A stretch of 64,000 nt of DNA, from the NCBI GenBank assembly GCA_951828585.1, contig OX639991.1, forward strand, positions 2,140,576 through 2,204,575, written 5' to 3'. The stretch comes from Longimicrobiales bacterium. Its GTDB lineage: Bacteria; Gemmatimonadota; Gemmatimonadetes; Longimicrobiales; Gaopeijiaceae. A program made the position numbers and the translations under genes. Of this stretch, positions 7,630-20,842 are shown one piece after another. How positions within the stretch are numbered: the stretch's first letter is position 1; each line of letters opens with the position of its first letter. The notes beneath the pieces are model-generated. The model worked only from the letters and a program-made list of their open reading frames with translations. It ran no database searches and was not told where the DNA came from.

Positions 7630-8481
7630 GTGTACCCGAATCTCTTTCACCTTCCCGACTGGTTCCCGTTCCTGGGCGGTGCCCCCATCACCTCCTTCGG
7701 CGTCATGATGCTGGCGGCGTTCCTGGCAGGAGGCTACGTCCTCAAGACCGAGATGGTGCGGCAGGGTCGCACGGCCGACCAGGCGTGGGACCTGCTCTTC
7801 TGGGCGGTGATCGGTGGCATCGTGGGCGCGCGGCTCTACTACGTGCTGCTCAACTACGACCGCCTGGCCGCCGATCCGCTGGGCATGATCTTCTCGCGCG
7901 GAGGGATGGTGTGGTACGGGGGCTTCCTCCTTGCCGCCGCGCTGGTCTTCCGGCGAATCCACAAGGTCGGCCTCCCCTTTGGGAAGACGGTCGACGCGGC
8001 CGCGCCGGGGTTGGCGATCGCCTACGCGTTGGGACGCCTCGGCTGCTTCCTCGTGGGTGACGACTACGGCCGCCCCACGAGCTCGTGGGTGGGGATCGCG
8101 TTTCCGGAAGGAAAGCCCGCCAGTACCGCCACCAACCTGAGCCAACAGTTCGGCGTCGAGATCGACCCGGCCATGATCGAGCAGTACGGCGAGGTCCTCC
8201 CGGTGCATCCGACGCAGCTGTACGAGACGGGAATCTCCACCCTCATCTTCGTGGTGTTGTGGTCGCTGCGCCGTCACGGCCGCCGTCCCGGTTGGCTGCT
8301 CGCGCTGTGGCTCGTCCTGGCCAGCGCGGAGCGGTTCTTCGTGGAGATCTTCCGGGCGAAGGACGACCGCTTCTTCGGCCTGCTCACCCTGGCACAGGTG
8401 ATCTCCGTGATCCTGGCCGGAGTCGGCATTGCGTGGATGCTGAAGCTGCGCGGGGCTGCCAAAGGCGCTTCGGCTGCGTGA
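7630..8481 (+). CDS. lgt: Prolipoprotein diacylglyceryl transferase
   Basis: Lgt transfers a diacylglyceryl group from phosphatidylglycerol to the lipobox cysteine of prolipoproteins in the inner membrane. The 283-residue protein has about seven hydrophobic segments, GGIVGARLYYVLLN, the RGGMVWYGG loop and the signature region GRLGCFLVGDDYG at about residues 136-148. The conserved VHPTQLYE motif is followed by a C-terminal RFFVEIFRAKDDR. The start is GTG at 7630. The next gene begins inside its stop codon (GTGA overlap). The many predicted lipoproteins in this window are its likely substrates. Confidence 0.96.
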   Translation: MYPNLFHLPDWFPFLGGAPITSFGVMMLAAFLAGGYVLKTEMVRQGRTADQAWDLLFWAVIGGIVGARLYYVLLNYDRLAADPLGMIFSRGGMVWYGGFLLAAALVFRRIHKVGLPFGKTVDAAAPGLAIAYALGRLGCFLVGDDYGRPTSSWVGIAFPEGKPASTATNLSQQFGVEIDPAMIEQYGEVLPVHPTQLYETGISTLIFVVLWSLRRHGRRPGWLLALWLVLASAERFFVEIFRAKDDRFFGLLTLAQVISVILAGVGIAWMLKLRGAAKGASAA

Positions 8482-9305
8482 TCATCTTCCATGCGTCGGA
8501 CATCCACTTCGGGAAGCCGCACTTGCCGGAACTCTCGGAGGCACTTGTGCGCTTCGTGCACGAAATGGCCCCCGATGCGGCCGTGATCTCGGGAGACCTG
8601 ACGCAGCGGGCCAGGGCGGGTGAGTTCCGGGCCGCGCGCGCCTTCCTGCACGCGCTGTCGCCGAGCCCCGTGATCACCACCGCTGGGAACCACGATGTCC
8701 CCCTGTACCGTATCTGGGAGAGGGTGTTCGCGCCGTATCGGAACTACAGGTCCATCATCGGACCGGATTCGGACACGGTTCTGAACATCGACGGGGGACC
8801 GGGGGTGCCGGGCGGCGCCCGCTTCGTGGCACTCGACTCATCCTCGCCGCTGCGGGCCATCGTGAACGGCCGTGTCACCGCGCGGCAGCTGGAGTTCGCG
8901 GACAGATCCTTTGCCGCGGCCCCCGCCGGGGCGCTTCGCGTGCTGGTGGTGCATCACAATCTGGTCGACCCGGGCGATGGGCCCAAGGCTCCGCCGCTCC
9001 GGGGGGCGGACCGCATTGTGGACCGGTTGCCGCGCTGGGGCGCCGACCTGGTTCTGTCGGGGCACATTCACCGGGCGTACCTGGGTGTTGGCGGGGAGGG
9101 GGCACGGGCGGACGGGGGCGTGCCAGTGATTCTGGCGGGAACCGCTTCGTCGAACCGGGGACGGGGAAGGGAGCGCGGGCGGAACTCCTTCAACCTGATC
9201 CGGGTTGAAGGATCGGGGATCGAAGCCACGGTGTATCTTTATTCCCGGGACGCCGGGGGCTTTCAGCCGGCGGAGAGCCGCCGATACCCCGGCGCGTTCC
9301 GGTAG
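8478..9305 (+). CDS. Calcineurin-like metallophosphoesterase
   Basis: This 275-residue cytosolic protein carries the complete metallophosphoesterase motif set in order: DIH (residues 7-9), GDLTQ (about 37), GNHD (about 72), VVHHN (about 157) and GHIHR (about 195), which bind the di-metal centre. The order and size resemble CpdA-type 3',5'-cyclic nucleotide phosphodiesterases or UDP-diacylglucosamine-type hydrolases; I cannot choose between them. The GTG start at 8478 overlaps the lgt stop by four bases, so it is probably co-expressed with lgt. Confidence 0.88.
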   Translation: MIIFHASDIHFGKPHLPELSEALVRFVHEMAPDAAVISGDLTQRARAGEFRAARAFLHALSPSPVITTAGNHDVPLYRIWERVFAPYRNYRSIIGPDSDTVLNIDGGPGVPGGARFVALDSSSPLRAIVNGRVTARQLEFADRSFAAAPAGALRVLVVHHNLVDPGDGPKAPPLRGADRIVDRLPRWGADLVLSGHIHRAYLGVGGEGARADGGVPVILAGTASSNRGRGRERGRNSFNLIRVEGSGIEATVYLYSRDAGGFQPAESRRYPGAFR

Positions 9306-9347
9306 CAGTTCCACGAACGGATCGGAAGTCAGGGGGTTTTCAAGGCG

Positions 9348-11639
9348 GTGCAGACGGTCCAGATCGTTGACGGGAGCACAGTGGCGACGGTGGTGGCCGT
9401 TGTCCTGATGGCGTCCCCCTGTGCCGTCTCCATCCCCCTTCCGCTCGCCGCCCAGTCCGCCCGCGAAGAAATCGCTTCGGTCGACTTCGTGGGCAACGAG
9501 GCCTTTTCCGATACCGAGCTCCGGCGGGCGGTCCTCACCAGAGCGTCGAGCTGCCCGTTCATCCTGGCCGTCACCACCTGCGCGCTGGGAATCGAGTGGG
9601 GGCGCGACCGCTCGTACTTCAGCCCACGCACTCTCGGGCACGACGTGGAGGGGCTGACCACTTTGTACCGCGCGCACGGCTTTCGCGCCATCGACGTCCA
9701 GCCCGAGGTGGAGCTGCGCGGCGACAGCAGCGTGGCAATAACCTTCAGAATCGAAGAAGGCACGCCCTTCCGGGTGGGCTCGATCGAATTCGAGGGTGAC
9801 TCGCTGCCCGCGGAGCTGGACCTGGAGGGTACGTTTCCGATCGGGGTTGGCGACCCCTTGAGCTTTCTGCTCCTGCGGGAGACCACGGACAGCCTGACAC
9901 TCCGGCTCAGGAACCAGGGATACGCGTCGGCCGAGGTATTCCAACGCTTCTTCAGGGCGGCGGAGAGCGACAGCGCCTCGGTGACCTACCGCGTGGTACT
10001 CGGGCCCCTCACCACCTTCGGACCCGTCCGCGTGACGGGCAACGAGCTGCTCGACAGCAGCCTGATCCTAAACCGTCTCCCCTTCCGCGAGGGGGAACTC
10101 TTTCGCGAGAGCCGTATTCGGGATGCGCAGCGGAGCCTGCACGAGCTGGACATCGTGGCGCGCGCGGTGGTGGGGCGGGACACCTCCCGCATCGAATCGG
10201 ACTCGGTCATGCCGATCATCGTGGAGGTGGTGGAAGGGGACGCGCACCGGGTGCGCATGGAAGGAGGTGGCAACAGCGCCGAGTGCTTCAACTTCGAGGG
10301 GCGGTGGACGAGCCGGAATTTCTTCGGTGGCGGGCGTACCGTTAGGGCGCGGGCGCGCGTGTCGAACCTGCTGGCGTCGTCGCTGCAAGCGACCGTTCTG
10401 TGCGCCCAGGCGGGAGAGGGTGACTACGGCCGCATCAACTGGCTGGCCGGGATCGACTTCAACCAGCCCTCGCTCCTTTCGCCCCGGGTGAACCTGGTGG
10501 TCGGAATCTTCGCGGAGCGCCAGTCACTCAAGAACATCTTCGTCCGCAGAGGGTTCGGCATGGATGTCGGTCTGAGCCGTACTCTGGGCGCCAATTCCTT
10601 CATGAACGTCAGGTTCCGCCCCCAGCTGAACCAGCTCGACGCCGCCGAGGTTACGCTCTGTGCGACGTTCCTGGCGTGCTCGCCCGAGGACATCGAGGTG
10701 CTCTCCGGCTCCAGGTGGCTGTCCCCGGTGGCCCTGTCCGTGAACCGGGACGCAACCGACGATATCTTCAACCCGACAGGCGGGTTCAGGACCCTTGTAG
10801 ACCTTGAATGGGCGGACACGTTCATGGGCTCGGACTACTCGTACCTTCGAGCCTTCGCGGACGCGAGCCTGTACCGGGGGATCGATCCCGGCACGGTGCT
10901 CGCGATGCGCGTCCGTGCCGGCAACATCAGCCCGGGCGGCTTCGTAGGCACGCTGTCCGACATGGAAGGAGAACTCACCGAGATCGTGCCCTCGGAAAAA
11001 CGCTTCTACGGTGGTGGTGCGAACAGTCTTCGGGGCTTCGCACAGAGCTCCCTGGGTCCACGGAGTCTCTCGATTCCCGTCGAGGAACTCCTGCGCCGGC
11101 AAGGCCGGTCCGAAGATCCCGCCTGCGATCCGCTGGCGATTCGAGATCTTACCTGCGACGGCGACCCGCTCGCCGGTTCCGATCTCTATCAACTGAGACC
11201 GATCGGTGGCCTGGCGACCTTCGAGGCAAGCGCCGAACTTCGCTTCCGGCTCAGCGACGGCCTGCTGGGCGGGGTCGCGTTCGTCGATGTCGGCCAGGTA
11301 TGGCGGCGATCGATGGATCTCGGAGACCTGGAGTTCAGTCCGGGTGCCGGCCTTCGCTTCAACACGCTCTTCGGGCCCATCCGCCTGGATGTGGCGTACT
11401 CCTTCCGGGACCGGGAAGCCCTGCAGGTCGTCACCTCCCAGATCCGTCCCTTCGACCCCGCGCGGGACGACGAATCGGACCGGATCAACATCGCCTCCGG
11501 GGACGACCCGGCCGAATACATCGACTGGGTCGTATCCGAGAACCTCGCCCTGCTGGGCCCCAGGGTCCTTTTCGGCGACGAGCCGGGCTTTTCGCTGCGG
11601 CGCTTCCAGATTCACTTCTCCATCGGGCAGGCATTCTGA
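9348..11639 (+). CDS. Omp85-family outer membrane assembly protein (TamA/BamA-like)
   Basis: This 763-residue protein has a signal peptide (VVAVVLMASPCAVSIPLPLAAQ) and a series of POTRA-like repeats over about residues 40-310, for example VDFVGNEAFSDTELRRAV and VRVTGNELLDSSLI. A C-terminal beta-barrel follows with the Omp85 signature FYGGGANSLRGF at about residue 555. It should insert proteins into the outer membrane. The gene for a TamB homologue begins three bases after its stop, so by context it is the TamA partner rather than the essential BamA, although sequence alone does not separate the two. The start is GTG at 9348. Three cysteines in the first POTRA-like repeat are unusual. Confidence 0.88.
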   Translation: MQTVQIVDGSTVATVVAVVLMASPCAVSIPLPLAAQSAREEIASVDFVGNEAFSDTELRRAVLTRASSCPFILAVTTCALGIEWGRDRSYFSPRTLGHDVEGLTTLYRAHGFRAIDVQPEVELRGDSSVAITFRIEEGTPFRVGSIEFEGDSLPAELDLEGTFPIGVGDPLSFLLLRETTDSLTLRLRNQGYASAEVFQRFFRAAESDSASVTYRVVLGPLTTFGPVRVTGNELLDSSLILNRLPFREGELFRESRIRDAQRSLHELDIVARAVVGRDTSRIESDSVMPIIVEVVEGDAHRVRMEGGGNSAECFNFEGRWTSRNFFGGGRTVRARARVSNLLASSLQATVLCAQAGEGDYGRINWLAGIDFNQPSLLSPRVNLVVGIFAERQSLKNIFVRRGFGMDVGLSRTLGANSFMNVRFRPQLNQLDAAEVTLCATFLACSPEDIEVLSGSRWLSPVALSVNRDATDDIFNPTGGFRTLVDLEWADTFMGSDYSYLRAFADASLYRGIDPGTVLAMRVRAGNISPGGFVGTLSDMEGELTEIVPSEKRFYGGGANSLRGFAQSSLGPRSLSIPVEELLRRQGRSEDPACDPLAIRDLTCDGDPLAGSDLYQLRPIGGLATFEASAELRFRLSDGLLGGVAFVDVGQVWRRSMDLGDLEFSPGAGLRFNTLFGPIRLDVAYSFRDREALQVVTSQIRPFDPARDDESDRINIASGDDPAEYIDWVVSENLALLGPRVLFGDEPGFSLRRFQIHFSIGQAF

Positions 11640-11642
11640 GCG

Positions 11643-14600
11643 ATGAGCGGCACCGAGGCACACGACGCGACCCCGGGTCAGTCCCGCAAGCAACGCCGCC
11701 CGTTGGCGATCATCCTGTTGCGGGGCCTCATCGTCGCGGTGAGCGCGTTCGTGGCGCTGGGGGTCGCGGCGGCCGCGGTCATCAGCCACACCGGCGCGGG
11801 TCGCGGTCTCGCCCTCGATTGGGCTCTCGAACGGGTGCGCCCGGCGCTCAACGGCACGCTCACCATCGGCGGCGTGGGTCCGAGTGGTCTCCTGGCCGGC
11901 GCCACCCTGTACGAAGTCGAGTTCAGCGACGGCATGGGCCGTCGCGTCCTGGTTGCCGATTCGATCCGGGCGCGCTACTCGATTGCGGAGCTGTTCGGAG
12001 GACCGCCCGCGATCGCCGACCTGCACATCTGGTCGCCCGTGGTGCACATTGAACCGGAACCGGGTGAGCCGGTCAGGCTTTCCGAGCTCCTGGCCGAGGT
12101 CGAGACGGAAACGAACGCGGCCGCCGAGGCCGGGTCGCCCCTCTTCCGCATCCGCGGGGCGACGATACATGAGGGCGTCGTGGTCATGCGCGACAGCAGC
12201 GGTGCCGAGGAACGGGTTGAAGGGATCGAAGCGGATTTATCCCGGGTCGATATCCGGCCGGACGAGGATCGGGATCTGGTGGCCGAAGTGGACGAAGTCG
12301 CGCTGTCCTATCCGCTCGGGTACGGCCGACTGGAGCTGTCCGGCCTGCGGGGCGAGCTCGAAGTCGGCCCGAACGCCATCGTGGTGCGGGCGGAGCGATT
12401 CCGGTTGCCGGGGTCGGAGGCCAGCGGCAGCATGCGTGTCGACCTGCGGGACGATGACCGGCCGACGGTCTTCGATCTGGACATTTCGCGGGCCGCGCTG
12501 GAAGACCTGAGCTGGCTCGATGAACGGCTCGATCACGGCGTGGCCAGCGGGGCCGTGCGCATTCTGATCGCTGGAGGCGATGTACATGTCGACGTGCCTG
12601 ATGCGCGGGCCCGGCTGAACGGCGGCGATTTTGCCTTCTCGGGCGGCCTGTCCGCAACCGGATCGATGCGCTTCCGCTCCCTGCGCGTCGTGCCCGACAT
12701 GTTGTCCACGGCGGAGTTGGAGTCGTGGCTTCCGGACGCGCTCCCCGTGACGGGACTCCTGTCGGGAGATGTCGTCTTCGACGGCGAGCCGGGGCGCCTG
12801 GGGGTAGCGGGAAGCCTGGCCCTGCTCGATGCGGCCACCGGGGACACGTTGGCCGGCGCGACCGGGAGCGGCACGGTGCTGGACGGCGGCACCCTGGAAG
12901 AGACCGCGATCGAGTTCGCCTCGCTGGAGTACGAGTTGCTGGCCCGCTTTCTCCCCTGGGTGTGGTGGGAGGGGCGGGGAAGCCTCGACCTGGCGGTGGA
13001 CGGGGATCTAGCGACCGGGATGGAGCTGCGGATCGCGGCGGATCGGTCCCTGGACGGCGGGTCACGAAGCAACATCGTGCTGGACGGTGTCCTGTACGGA
13101 GACACAACGATTGCGGTGGTCGACCTGGACGCGACGATGAGCCCTCTCGATCTGGCCATCATTCGCGAACTCCGTCCCGACTTCCCGTTGACGGGTCCGG
13201 TCGGCGGCTCGGTGTCGCTGACCGGCCCTCTGGAGCGGCTGGGGATCGTCGCCGAACTGGAAACGACAGCTGGCCCGCTGTCGGCGGAGGGGTACTTCAA
13301 TGCACGGGACCCGGCGGCCGGGTACCAGGTCCAGGTCTCGGCCGAGGATTTCCGGCTCTCGGAGTGGTTCGGCGAGCTGCCCGATTCGACGGTGGTATCC
13401 GCGACGGCGAGGCTGGCCGGGCAGGGACTGGATCTCGACTCTCTGCGCGGATCGCTGGTTGCGGACGTGGGCCGGTCCACGATCGGCGGCCTGCGCGTGG
13501 ACACGGCGGGCGTGAACCTGTGGGTGGACGAAGCCGGGCTCATGCACGTGGAGACGCTCTATGCGGAGGCGGGCGGGGTGGTGGTGCGGGCACGGGGCGG
13601 GAGCATCGGAGTTACGCCCGGCGTCCTCGGCGAAGGGGTGGCGCTGGCGGTTTCGTCCTCCTCGATCAGGCCGCTGCGTCCCCTCTTCATGGGCGAGAAC
13701 GTGATCGCCTGGGACGAACTGTCGTCGATCGAGCAGGATGTGATGATCGAGTTCGACGGCGTGGATCCCGACACCTTCCCGACCGCGAACGAGATTCGCT
13801 TCGACGGCGCCATGGACGGCGATGTCCGGCTGCGAGGCTGGCTTGCCGACCTCGAGGCGGAAGCGGCCGTTGCGCTCGGCGGGTTCGAATACGGCCCCAA
13901 CTCCGCTGCTGCCGTGGAGTTGGACCTCACCGCCGGGGGCCTGAGCCTTCTCGGAGCGGATACGAGCCGGGGGCCGCCGGTTCCGATTGTCCTGGAAGGT
14001 GTGGTCACCGCCGACTCGATCGTCGTCGAGGGCCGCGAATTCCGTTTCGGTCGGATGGACGGTCGTTTCGCCCTGGGAGAGGGTGGCAGCCTTCACACGC
14101 TGTTGAGACGTGCGGAGGGAGAGTCCTACGAGGCGCAGGGGGTGGTACGTCTGGACGAAGATGGGGGGCGTGTCGACCTGGACCGGCTCACCCTGGTCTT
14201 CCCCGAGAGGCGCTGGGGTCTTCAGGGCCCCGCCAGCCTGGAGTGGAACCCGGATTCCGTGGTCGTCAACGATTTCGGCCTGATCCGCCCCGGGACCGCG
14301 GGGTTGCGGCTGTTCGCCGACGGGCGTCTGGTGCGCGGTGAAGGCGAGTCGGACTTCGAGCTTGTGGCGACCGACCTCGACCTTGGCGTGGTGTCGAGGG
14401 TTTTGCAGCTCGACGAGCCGCTGGCGGGAGTGGCGTCGGTCGGCCTGCTCGCGTCCGGGACGGCGGAAGAGCCTGTGTGGGATGGCTCGGTGAGGCTGGG
14501 CAACGCCGTTTACCGGACCCTCGGCTTCGACAGCGTAAAGGCCACGGGCAGCTACGCCGCCGGCGCCCTGGCCAGTCAGGTCGAGTCCTGGTCCGCGGGC

Positions 14601-16111
14601 CACCGCTCGCTGCGCATCGACGGCAGGTTGCCCATGGACCTTCGGCTGGGGGCGGTGGAGGATCGGATGCCCGACGAGCAGCGCCGCATCGAAATCGTGG
14701 CGGATGCCTTCCCCGCTGCCACGATCCTGCCCGCACTGACCGGTCTCGAGGAGGTGGACGGCACCATTTCCGGCACCGTAACGATTGCCGGAACCCGTTC
14801 GAGTCCACAACCGGACGGCAGTCTGCGCCTGGAGAAGGCCAGCGGCTTCCTCGAAGCCCTGGGGGTGCGGCTGACATCGGTGGACGCCGACGCCCGCCTG
14901 AGCCCCGACGGGACCATCGTCGTGGCGGGCACCGGGGCTTCGGGGGATGGGACGGTTCGAGTAAGCGGGACCGTCGACGCCAGCCAACCCGACGACTTTC
15001 TCCTGGACTTGGCCTTCTGGCCGCGGGAGTTTCAGATCATCGACCGTCGAGACATGGAAGTCGCCGTTTCCGGTGACTCGATCACGCTGGGCGGATCCTT
15101 CAACTACCCTCTCGTTCAGGGTCGGCTGGAGGTCAACGATGGTACCGTCTTCCTCGAGGAATTCCAGCGTACGTCCCAGGCGATCGACTTCTACGATCCG
15201 GTGCTGTTCACTGCCGCGACCCGAGCGATCGGTGCCACGGGACAGGAGGGCGGCGATGTCACGGTGAGACTCCGGAACCCGTTCCTGCAGAACCTGCGCG
15301 TCCTGGTCGACCTTCATGTGGGTCCGGGCAACTGGCTCAGATCCCGCGATATGAATGTGGAGACCACCGGTGACCTGTCGGCCACCTTCGACCGCCAGGG
15401 CAACCAGCTCATCCTGCACGGCGGAATCGACGTCGTTCGCGGCACTTACAGCCTGGGTCCGCGAACGCTCCGCATGACCGACGGGACCTTCCAGTTCGTG
15501 GGCACGCCAGGGTTCAACCCCGGCATCGCGCTGACCGCCGAGAACCGCATGCACACCCGCGAAGGGGAGCCGCTGGTGATCACGGCCGACATCTCGGGAA
15601 CGCTCCTGTCGCCCCGGCTCTCGCTGTCGAGCGACGCGGACGCCATCTCGGACGCCGACCTTCCCAGCTACATCCTCTTCGGCCGCCCCGCCTCGGCGCT
15701 GATCGGCGAGGGTGGCGCGGCCTCGTTCGGAGCGGGCAGGGACCTGCTTCTGGGACAGGTGATCAACCAGTTTGGCTACCTGCTCGCGCTCGAGCTGGAC
15801 GTCGACCACCTGTCGGTGTCGCAGGCGGAGCAGAGCCAGGCCAACGCGGCCTTCGGGGCCTCGTCGCTTCAGGTGGAAGTGGGCTGGTACATTGGCGAGA
15901 ATGTCTTCCTGACAGGGGTCTACCAGCGAGCCTTCTGCGCCGACCCGACGTTGCCGGTGGGCAGCGGCGGGATGCGGGTCGAGGTGGGGTTGCCGCGGGA
16001 CGCGAAGCTGGAGGGATTCCTGGAGGGCAGATGCACGAGGGAGCGGTACCGGGGACTGGGCGAACTCTCCCTCAAGCTGTCTCGCATATGGGGATTCTCG
16101 CTGTTCCGCGA

Positions 16112-16124
<13 letters not shown>
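11643..16124 (+). CDS. tamB: TamB-like translocation and assembly module protein
   Basis: This 1493-residue protein has one N-terminal membrane anchor (residues about 20-50, [19 protein letters not shown]), followed by a very long run of beta-strand repeats typical of AsmA/TamB bridge proteins and a C-terminal DUF490 domain (about residues 1130-1493) with [19 protein letters not shown] near the end. TamB spans the periplasm and works with TamA in outer-membrane protein insertion or lipid transport. The gene starts three bases after the Omp85 gene and its stop overlaps the uvrA start region. Confidence 0.9.
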
Positions 16125-19018
<2,894 letters not shown>

Positions 19019-19019
19019 G

Positions 19020-19490
19020 TCCGGCGGTGCTGCCCAGCGCCGCCGGCAGCGCCTGGTTCCAGTCCCGCAGAATCCACGGATCCGCCCGGTCTGCCGGATC
19101 CGTCACGATCGCGAGCGACCGCTGGTCGTTCCCGTCCACCGTCACCTCCCCCTCGGGCCCCGTCAGCGTGATCCGTTCCAGTGAATCCTCCCAGTCCCCC
19201 TCGATGGGAACGGCGAAGAAGAAGTACTTGTTGCCGTACTGGTCCTCGCCGGGCGTGAAGGACAACGAAAACTCCGCTGCACCACCGCGCCCGAACCCCT
19301 CGATCCGTTACGCGCCCGCCTCTGCCGGCAGCTTCGGCGTGGTCTGCATCGAGTGGACCGGCTCGATCCGCAACTCGCCGTTCAGGACCCCGCCCCACAG
19401 CACCAGCATCTCGCCCTCCGGTCCGTCGGTGAACGCGTCACCGTTCGTCGAGTCCTCGGCCGCCGAAACCGCGTCCACCTGAACCATCCG
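19020..19490 (-). pseudogene. C-terminal remnant of a secreted protein, with in-frame stop
   Basis: Read leftward, one frame encodes VDAVSAAEDSTNGDAF, then LWGGVLNGELRIEPVHSM, then a TAA at 19308-19310. It continues in the same frame as RIEGFGRGGAAEFSLSF, GEDQYGNKYFFFAVPIEG and a tail ending near RDWNQALPAALG. Reading through the TAA gives one smooth beta-rich domain, so the stop is a nonsense mutation. The 5' part of the gene is missing and the 3' end abuts the uvrA stop. The original family was not identified; it looks like the C-terminal domain of a secreted peptidase-like protein. Confidence 0.6.
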
Positions 19491-19580
19491 CCCAAGACAC
19501 CCGTACTGCCTTGGACCACAGGGCCGGTCCATGTTACGTTCCGGCCCACACCTTGGTCGACAAACGGTAAGGAGAAGGAA

Positions 19581-19979
19581 ATGGTCACACGAGACGACCT
19601 GGAAAGCTATCTGATCCGCATGGATGCGGAATTCGAGGAGGTGGACGACGGCATGTTCCTCGTCCGCCCCGAAAACGGCGGCGCGATCGTGGTCCACCAC
19701 TCGGACCCGGTGCTGGTGGTCCGCATGAAGGTGATGGACCTGCCGTCGAACTCCGACGGCCTCGGCGATCTCTACGAGACGCTGCTGAGGCTCAACGTTA
19801 CGGACGTGATCCACGGAGCGTACGGGCTCGAGGAGCAGGAGTTGATCATCAGCGACACCCTCCAGCTCGGCACCCTTGACTTCGGGGAGCTGCGGGCGTC
19901 GCTCGACAGCGTTCAGATGGCGGCATCATCCCATCTGGCGCGGATCAAGGCGCTGGCCGGCATCGAAGGGGGCGAATAG
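19581..19979 (+). CDS. YbjN-like small protein (putative chaperone fold)
   Basis: This 132-residue acidic cytosolic protein starts at ATG 19581 behind TAAGGAGAAGG. Its pattern (an N-terminal helix MVTRDDLESYLIRMD, strands around MFLVRPENGGAIVVHHSDPV, then LYETLLRLN and a long C-terminal helix) fits the YbjN/CesT-like fold seen in type III secretion chaperones and in stand-alone regulators. It is two bases upstream of the pspA homologue, so a role in membrane-stress handling is plausible by context only. Confidence 0.6.
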   Translation: MVTRDDLESYLIRMDAEFEEVDDGMFLVRPENGGAIVVHHSDPVLVVRMKVMDLPSNSDGLGDLYETLLRLNVTDVIHGAYGLEEQELIISDTLQLGTLDFGELRASLDSVQMAASSHLARIKALAGIEGGE

Positions 19980-19981
19980 AA

Positions 19982-20842
19982 ATGGGGATCTTCACCAAGT
20001 TCTCGACGCTGATCAAGTCCAACATCAACGATCTCATCAACCGGGCGGAGAACCCGGAAAAGATGTTGAACCAGATCATTCTGGACATGCGGGACCAGCT
20101 CGCGAAGGCCAAGCGGGAAGTGGCGGCCGCGATCGCCGACGAGCGCAAGCTGAGGGGACAGCTGGACGACGAAGTCAAGCAGTCGCGGGAGTGGGAGAAG
20201 CGCGCCATGCTGGCCGTCCGGCAGGGCAGGGACGACCTGGCCAAGCAGGCCTTGGTGCGCCAGCAGGAGCACGCGGAGCGCGCGTCGGCGCTGGACCAGA
20301 CCTGGCGCGCCCAGTCGGCCGAGACCGAGAAGCTCAAGGGCTCACTCCGCCAGCTCAACGACAAGATCGAAGAGGCCAAGCGGAAGCGGAACCTGCTCAT
20401 CGCCAAGCAGAAGCGGGCACAGGCGCAGCGCCGCATCCACGAGACCATGTCGGGGCTGTCGGACACCTCCGCCTTCGAGGCCTTCAATCGCATGGCCGAC
20501 AAGATCGAGGAGGATGAGCGCCGCAGCCTGGCCCACGCCGAGGTCACCGAGGCACTTTCCGGCGACACCCTCGAGACCGAGTTCATGCGCCTGGAATCCG
20601 GGTCCGAAGACGCGGGCGTCGACGACCGGCTGACCGCGCTCAAGGCCGAAATGGGGCTGCTCCCCGCCGGATCGCCCGAGGCTCCGAAACAGCTCGAGTC
20701 CGGTGAGGACGACGATGAAGCGGATGGCGGGAGTGACGGCACCGACGCGGCGCCGGCCGAAGAGGCCCCGATCCGCGAAGCCGAGCTCCTGGAGGAGTTC
20801 GAGAAGCTCGAGGGCGGAGGAGGGACAAGAGCCCGTACGTGA
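19982..20842 (+). CDS. pspA: PspA/IM30 family membrane-stress protein
   Basis: This 286-residue protein opens with the amphipathic helix MGIFTKFSTLIKSNINDLIN, followed by NPEKMLNQIILDMRDQLAKAK, the conserved PspA/Vipp1 beginning. Residues 25-215 are a long coiled coil. PspA forms ESCRT-III-like oligomers that stabilise damaged inner membrane. The last 65 residues are an acidic low-complexity tail (GEDDDEADGGSDGT) that is longer than usual for the family. The start is two bases after the YbjN-like gene, and the stop overlaps the GTG of the aminotransferase. Confidence 0.92.
   Translation: MGIFTKFSTLIKSNINDLINRAENPEKMLNQIILDMRDQLAKAKREVAAAIADERKLRGQLDDEVKQSREWEKRAMLAVRQGRDDLAKQALVRQQEHAERASALDQTWRAQSAETEKLKGSLRQLNDKIEEAKRKRNLLIAKQKRAQAQRRIHETMSGLSDTSAFEAFNRMADKIEEDERRSLAHAEVTEALSGDTLETEFMRLESGSEDAGVDDRLTALKAEMGLLPAGSPEAPKQLESGEDDDEADGGSDGTDAAPAEEAPIREAELLEEFEKLEGGGGTRART

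Noticed and set aside
13062-15809. Very long open frame antisense to tamB (915 codons)
   Set aside because: GC-rich third positions leave the opposite strand open; it is Arg/His/Pro-rich, has no domain and covers a well-supported TamB homologue.
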